Assembly (NCBI GenBank): GCA_036556805.1 | Contig: DATBIS010000017.1 | Coordinates: 1 to 8,116, forward strand | Direction of reading: 5' to 3' | Source: DATBIS01 sp036556805 | GTDB taxonomy: Bacteria > Actinomycetota > UBA4738 > HRBIN12 | Length of the DNA stretch: 8,116 bases | In this document: piece after piece, positions 4,984 through 8,116 of the stretch | Layout of the letters: each line of letters begins with the position of its first letter | Position numbering within the stretch: the first letter of the stretch is position 1 | Notes under the pieces: model-generated | The model's input: only the letters and a program-made list of their open reading frames with translations | Database searches by the model: none | What the model was told of the DNA's origin: nothing | Position numbers and translations under genes: made by a program

Positions 4984-7900
4984 CGACTACCTCGAGCCCA
5001 TCGATCGTGCCCTCGGACCGCGACGAATCCTCCAGCGGGCCTCGGGACACGTCGACCGCGAGGGTCTCGGCGCGGAGGTCGTCGAGATGCGCGTCCAGCG
5101 CCTCGGCGAGCTCCGGCGGCAGCTCGAGACCGAGCGCGATCCGGTCGCTCACCTGCAAGCCGGCCGCCTTGCGCGCGTCCTGCACGATGCGCATCAGCTC
5201 GCGAGCCTGCCCCTCGCGCCGCAGCTCGGGCGTGAGCTCGAGGTCGAGCGCCACCGTGATCCCTGCCTCGCTCGCGACGCCCCACCCGGAGCGGGTCTCC
5301 TGCGCGAGGTCGACGTCGCCCGGGTCCACCTCGACGCCGGCGACCGTCACGCGCTCGCCACGCGCGAACGCGGCCGCGCGCGAGCCGTCGTCGGCCGCGA
5401 GCTCTGCCGCCACCTCCTGCACGCGAGCGCCCAGCTTCGGGCCGAGCGCGCGAAAGTTCGGCTTGGCCTTCCAGCCGCCGAGCTCCGCGGAGGATTCGGC
5501 GAACTCGATCCGCTTCACGTTGAGCTCGTCGGCGACGATCGCCAGGAGCGGCTCCATGGCGGCGTGATCGCCCGCGTAGTGCACGACCGCCTCGTCGAGC
5601 GGCTGGCGCACCCTCGTCTTCGTCTCCACGCGGACCCTGCGTCCGAGCTCGACGATGGCGCGCGCGGCTGCCATCGCCTCCTCCAACGGCTCGTCGATCG
5701 CGTCGACGTCGGGCGCCGGGTAGTCGGAGAGATGCACCGACTCGGGACGCCCGTCGCGGTCGGCGGCGAGGTTCCGCCAGAGCTCCTCGGTCAGGAACGG
5801 CGTGAACGGAGCGAGCAGCTGCGACACGGTGACCAGGCACTCGTACAAGGTGTGGAAGGCCGCGCTCGATCCCTCGCCGCGGTTCCAGAACCGGCGCCGC
5901 GACCGCCGCACGTACCAGTTCGACAGGTCGTCGACGAACGCCTGGACGGCACGGCCGGCGGTCGTCGCGTCGTACGCCTCCAAGCTCTCCCGCGCCGTGC
6001 GCACGGTGCGCGCGAGCCGCGAGCGAACCCATCGATCGAGCACCGTTCGCTCACCGGAGGCGGCGGGAGCCTCGGCGGCGGGATCGAAGCCGTTCGCGTT
6101 CGCGTACGTCACGAAGAACGCGTACACGTTCCAGAGCGTGAGCAGGAACTGGCGCACGATGTCGTCGAACGCCTCCATGAACACGCGACGCGACGCCCAC
6201 GGCGACCCCGAGGTCACGAGGAACCAGCGCAGCGCGTCGGCGCCGTTGCGGTCGAGGACGTCGAACGGGTCGATGATGTTGCCGACGGACTTCGACATCT
6301 TGCGGCCGTCGCGGTCGACGATGTGCCCGAGGCAGACGACGTTGCGATAGCACGTCGAGTCGAACAGCAGCACGCCCTCGGCCATGAGCGTGTAGAACCA
6401 TCCGCGCGTCTGGTCGATCGCCTCGGAGATGAAGTCGGCGGGGAAGTGGCCGTCGAACTCCGCGAGGCCGCGGCCCAGCTCCGGGTGATACCCCCACTGC
6501 GCGTAGGGCATCGCGCCGGAGTCGTACCAGGTGTCGATCACCTCGGGCACGCGCGCGGCCTCCGCGCCGCACGTCGGGCACGCGAACGTGACCTCGTCGA
6601 TCGTGGGGCGGTGAGGATCGAGGCCGCTCGCGTCGCGGCCGGCGAGCTCGCCGAGCTCCCGCAGCGAGCCCACCGCCGTCTGATGGCCCTCGGCGCACCG
6701 CCAGATCGGCAGCGGCGTGCCCCAGTACCGCTCGCGGGAGAGCGCCCAGTCGACGTTGTTCGCGAGCCAGTCGCCGTAGCGGCCGGTCTTGATGTGCTCC
6801 GGATACCACTCGACGGTGTCGTTCACCGCGAGCAGCCGATCCTTCACCGCGGTCGTACGCACGTACCAGGACGTGCGCGCGTAGTACAGGAGCGGCGTGT
6901 GGCAGCGCCAGCAGAAGGGGTAGTTGTGCCGGTAGGTCTCCGCGCGCAGCAGGACGCCTCGCGACCTGAGGTCCTCGATGATGCCCGCGTCCGCGTCCTT
7001 CACGAAGAGGCCGCGCACGAACTCGGGGGCGAGATCCGTGAAGAGGCCGGCGTCGTCGACCGGCTTGAACACCGGCCATCCCTCGCGCAGGCCCACCTCG
7101 AGGTCGGCCGCGCCGAACGCGGGCGCCATGTGCACGACGCCGGTGCCCTCGTCCATCTCGACGAAGTCGGCGGCCACCACCCGGTGCGCGCCCTCCACGT
7201 TCGGATAGGGGGCCGCATAGCGTGCGCCCACGAGGTCCGCCCCGGGGAAGGTCCGCAGCGGGGTCGCCCCGTCGCCGAGGACCACGCCGCGCAGGGCCGA
7301 GCCGAGGATCACGCGCTCGCCGTCGAGGTCGGCCTCCACGTACTCGGCGGCCGGGTCGACGGCGAGGCCCGTGTTCGAGATCAGCGTCCACGGCGTCGTC
7401 GTCCATCCCACGAGCGCGGCACCCACGAACGACGCGTCCGGCGCCTCGACGATCGGGAACCGGAGGAAGACGCTCGGGTCGTCGGTCTCCTCGTAGCCGA
7501 GCGCGACCTCGTGGTCGGACAGCGCCGTGCCGCATCGCGGGCAGTACGCCGTCACCTTGTCGGCCTCGAACAGGAGATCCCGGCCGTGGAGCTGCTTCAG
7601 GGACCACCACACCGACTCGATGTACTCGGTGTTCATCGTCCAATAGGCCTCGGACATGTCGATCCAGAAGCCGATGCGCTCCGTGAGGCGCTCGAACTCG
7701 TCGACGTAGCGCGTGACCGACTCGCGACACCGGCGGTTGAACTCCGCCACGCCGAACGCCTCGATGTCGCGCTTGCCCGTCGTGCCGATCTCGCGCTCGA
7801 CCTCGAGCTCGACGGGCAGCCCGTGGCAATCCCAGCCGCCCTTGCGGGGGACGAAGTGCCCCGTCATCGTCTTGAACCGCGGGTAGACGTCCTTGAACGT

Positions 7901-8092
7901 GCGCGGCTCGACGTGGTGGATCCCGGGCTTGCCGTTCGCGGTGGGCGGCCCCTCGTAGAACACCCACTCGGGCCCGCCACGACGGAGCTCGAGGCTCTTC
8001 CGAAAGATCGCGTGCTCACGCCAGTGGTCGAGGATGCGCCCCTCGAGCTCCGGGAAGCTGACCTCGGCGTCGACCGCCTCGAACGTCGTCAT
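4964..8092 (-). CDS. ileS: Isoleucyl-tRNA synthetase, type 2 (IleRS2), GIHH signature
   Basis: This enzyme charges tRNA-Ile with isoleucine in the cytoplasm and hydrolyses mischarged valine. The 1042-residue length and C-terminal architecture are those of type 2 IleRS. The class I ATP site has PPTANGKPGIHH (49-60), in which the usual HxGH reads G57-I-H-H60, and KMSKS (598-602). The editing domain shows GWTTTPWTL (229-237) and DEGTGVVHMAPAFGAADL (314-331). Cysteine pairs CPRC (184-187), CWRC (394-397) and C466 with CPTC (505-508) suggest zinc-binding sites. DTWYDSGAMPYAQWGYH (520-536) and the DQTRGWFY block (560-567) are intact, so the enzyme appears functional. I chose ATG 8092-8090 because GAGGAGG (8107-8101) lies 8 nt upstream. 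GTG at 8101 would add three residues but overlaps that site. The gene converges on divIVA, and its promoter lies beyond the window. Confidence 0.97.
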   Translation of the reverse strand: MTTFEAVDAEVSFPELEGRILDHWREHAIFRKSLELRRGGPEWVFYEGPPTANGKPGIHHVEPRTFKDVYPRFKTMTGHFVPRKGGWDCHGLPVELEVEREIGTTGKRDIEAFGVAEFNRRCRESVTRYVDEFERLTERIGFWIDMSEAYWTMNTEYIESVWWSLKQLHGRDLLFEADKVTAYCPRCGTALSDHEVALGYEETDDPSVFLRFPIVEAPDASFVGAALVGWTTTPWTLISNTGLAVDPAAEYVEADLDGERVILGSALRGVVLGDGATPLRTFPGADLVGARYAAPYPNVEGAHRVVAADFVEMDEGTGVVHMAPAFGAADLEVGLREGWPVFKPVDDAGLFTDLAPEFVRGLFVKDADAGIIEDLRSRGVLLRAETYRHNYPFCWRCHTPLLYYARTSWYVRTTAVKDRLLAVNDTVEWYPEHIKTGRYGDWLANNVDWALSRERYWGTPLPIWRCAEGHQTAVGSLRELGELAGRDASGLDPHRPTIDEVTFACPTCGAEAARVPEVIDTWYDSGAMPYAQWGYHPELGRGLAEFDGHFPADFISEAIDQTRGWFYTLMAEGVLLFDSTCYRNVVCLGHIVDRDGRKMSKSVGNIIDPFDVLDRNGADALRWFLVTSGSPWASRRVFMEAFDDIVRQFLLTLWNVYAFFVTYANANGFDPAAEAPAASGERTVLDRWVRSRLARTVRTARESLEAYDATTAGRAVQAFVDDLSNWYVRRSRRRFWNRGEGSSAAFHTLYECLVTVSQLLAPFTPFLTEELWRNLAADRDGRPESVHLSDYPAPDVDAIDEPLEEAMAAARAIVELGRRVRVETKTRVRQPLDEAVVHYAGDHAAMEPLLAIVADELNVKRIEFAESSAELGGWKAKPNFRALGPKLGARVQEVAAELAADDGSRAAAFARGERVTVAGVEVDPGDVDLAQETRSGWGVASEAGITVALDLELTPELRREGQARELMRIVQDARKAAGLQVSDRIALGLELPPELAEALDAHLDDLRAETLAVDVSRGPLEDSSRSEGTIDGLEVVVSVRKA

Positions 8093-8116
8093 CCTCACCA
8101 CCTCCTCACCAACACG

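Noticed and set aside
4809..6032. Minus-strand open frame of 407 residues over the ileS 3' half
   Set aside because: Frame shadow of IleRS; no recognisable motif and biased Arg/Ala/Gly composition.
6051..7967. Minus-strand open frame of 638 residues inside ileS
   Set aside because: Arg/Gly-rich, low-complexity translation out of frame with IleRS, whose frame contains all class I and editing motifs.
1..8116. CRISPR arrays, tRNA or rRNA genes, insertion sequences, attachment sites
   Set aside because: None seen on reading both strands. The window is core chromosomal genes with short gaps and uniform base composition apart from the ftsZ leader.

Overview
This is an 8.1 kb stretch of a high-GC bacterial chromosome (third codon positions almost always G or C). 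It carries the distal part of a division and cell-wall (dcw-type) cluster. Gene order is murB(3' end)-ftsQ-ftsZ-yggS-sepF-yggT-divIVA on the plus strand, followed by a convergent ileS on the minus strand. The sepF/yggT/divIVA neighbourhood and the FtsZ sequence (N-terminal NYLAVIKVVGIGGGG, GEGGGTGTGGAP loop) point to an actinobacterium. The type 2 IleRS with a GIHH signature suggests to me a deep-branching actinobacterial lineage rather than Mycobacteriales or Streptomycetales. That placement is from memory of family sequences and is not tested.

Layout. Positions 1-293 hold the end of MurB, whose stop lies inside the start of ftsQ (14 bp overlap). FtsQ runs to 1083. A 203-bp gap (1084-1286), AT-rich in its middle, precedes ftsZ. 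It carries a candidate promoter, a perfect 11-bp inverted repeat, a hexamer repeat and further small hairpins. ftsZ (1287-2435) is followed by a large nested GC hairpin (2471-2538), then yggS (2562-3239), sepF (3252-3722), yggT (3778-4056) and divIVA (4067-4780). yggS and yggT lack an obvious Shine-Dalgarno sequence. Each instead has a TAnnnT -10-like hexamer 6-9 nt before its ATG, as in actinobacterial leaderless transcripts. After divIVA there is an unlisted reading frame (4780-4983) that encodes a clear two-helix membrane hairpin but has no canonical start codon. ileS (8092 down to 4964) fills the rest, and its 3' end overlaps that frame.

How the genes work together. MurB makes UDP-MurNAc, a peptidoglycan precursor. 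FtsQ is the membrane scaffold of the divisome, and FtsZ forms the Z ring. SepF tethers FtsZ to the membrane. YggT is a small membrane protein of this neighbourhood, and DivIVA marks poles and septa and directs wall growth. YggS is a PLP-homeostasis protein that habitually travels with sepF. IleRS is a housekeeping enzyme often found beside divIVA, but here it is inverted.

Most of the window is ordinary core genome, and I do not see a new defence or mobile system. The points worth a second look are the structured ftsZ leader, a nine-residue motif shared by the disordered tails of FtsZ and DivIVA, the start-less membrane ORF, the large ftsZ-yggS hairpin, the leaderless-looking internal promoters, and the GIHH active-site variant of IleRS.
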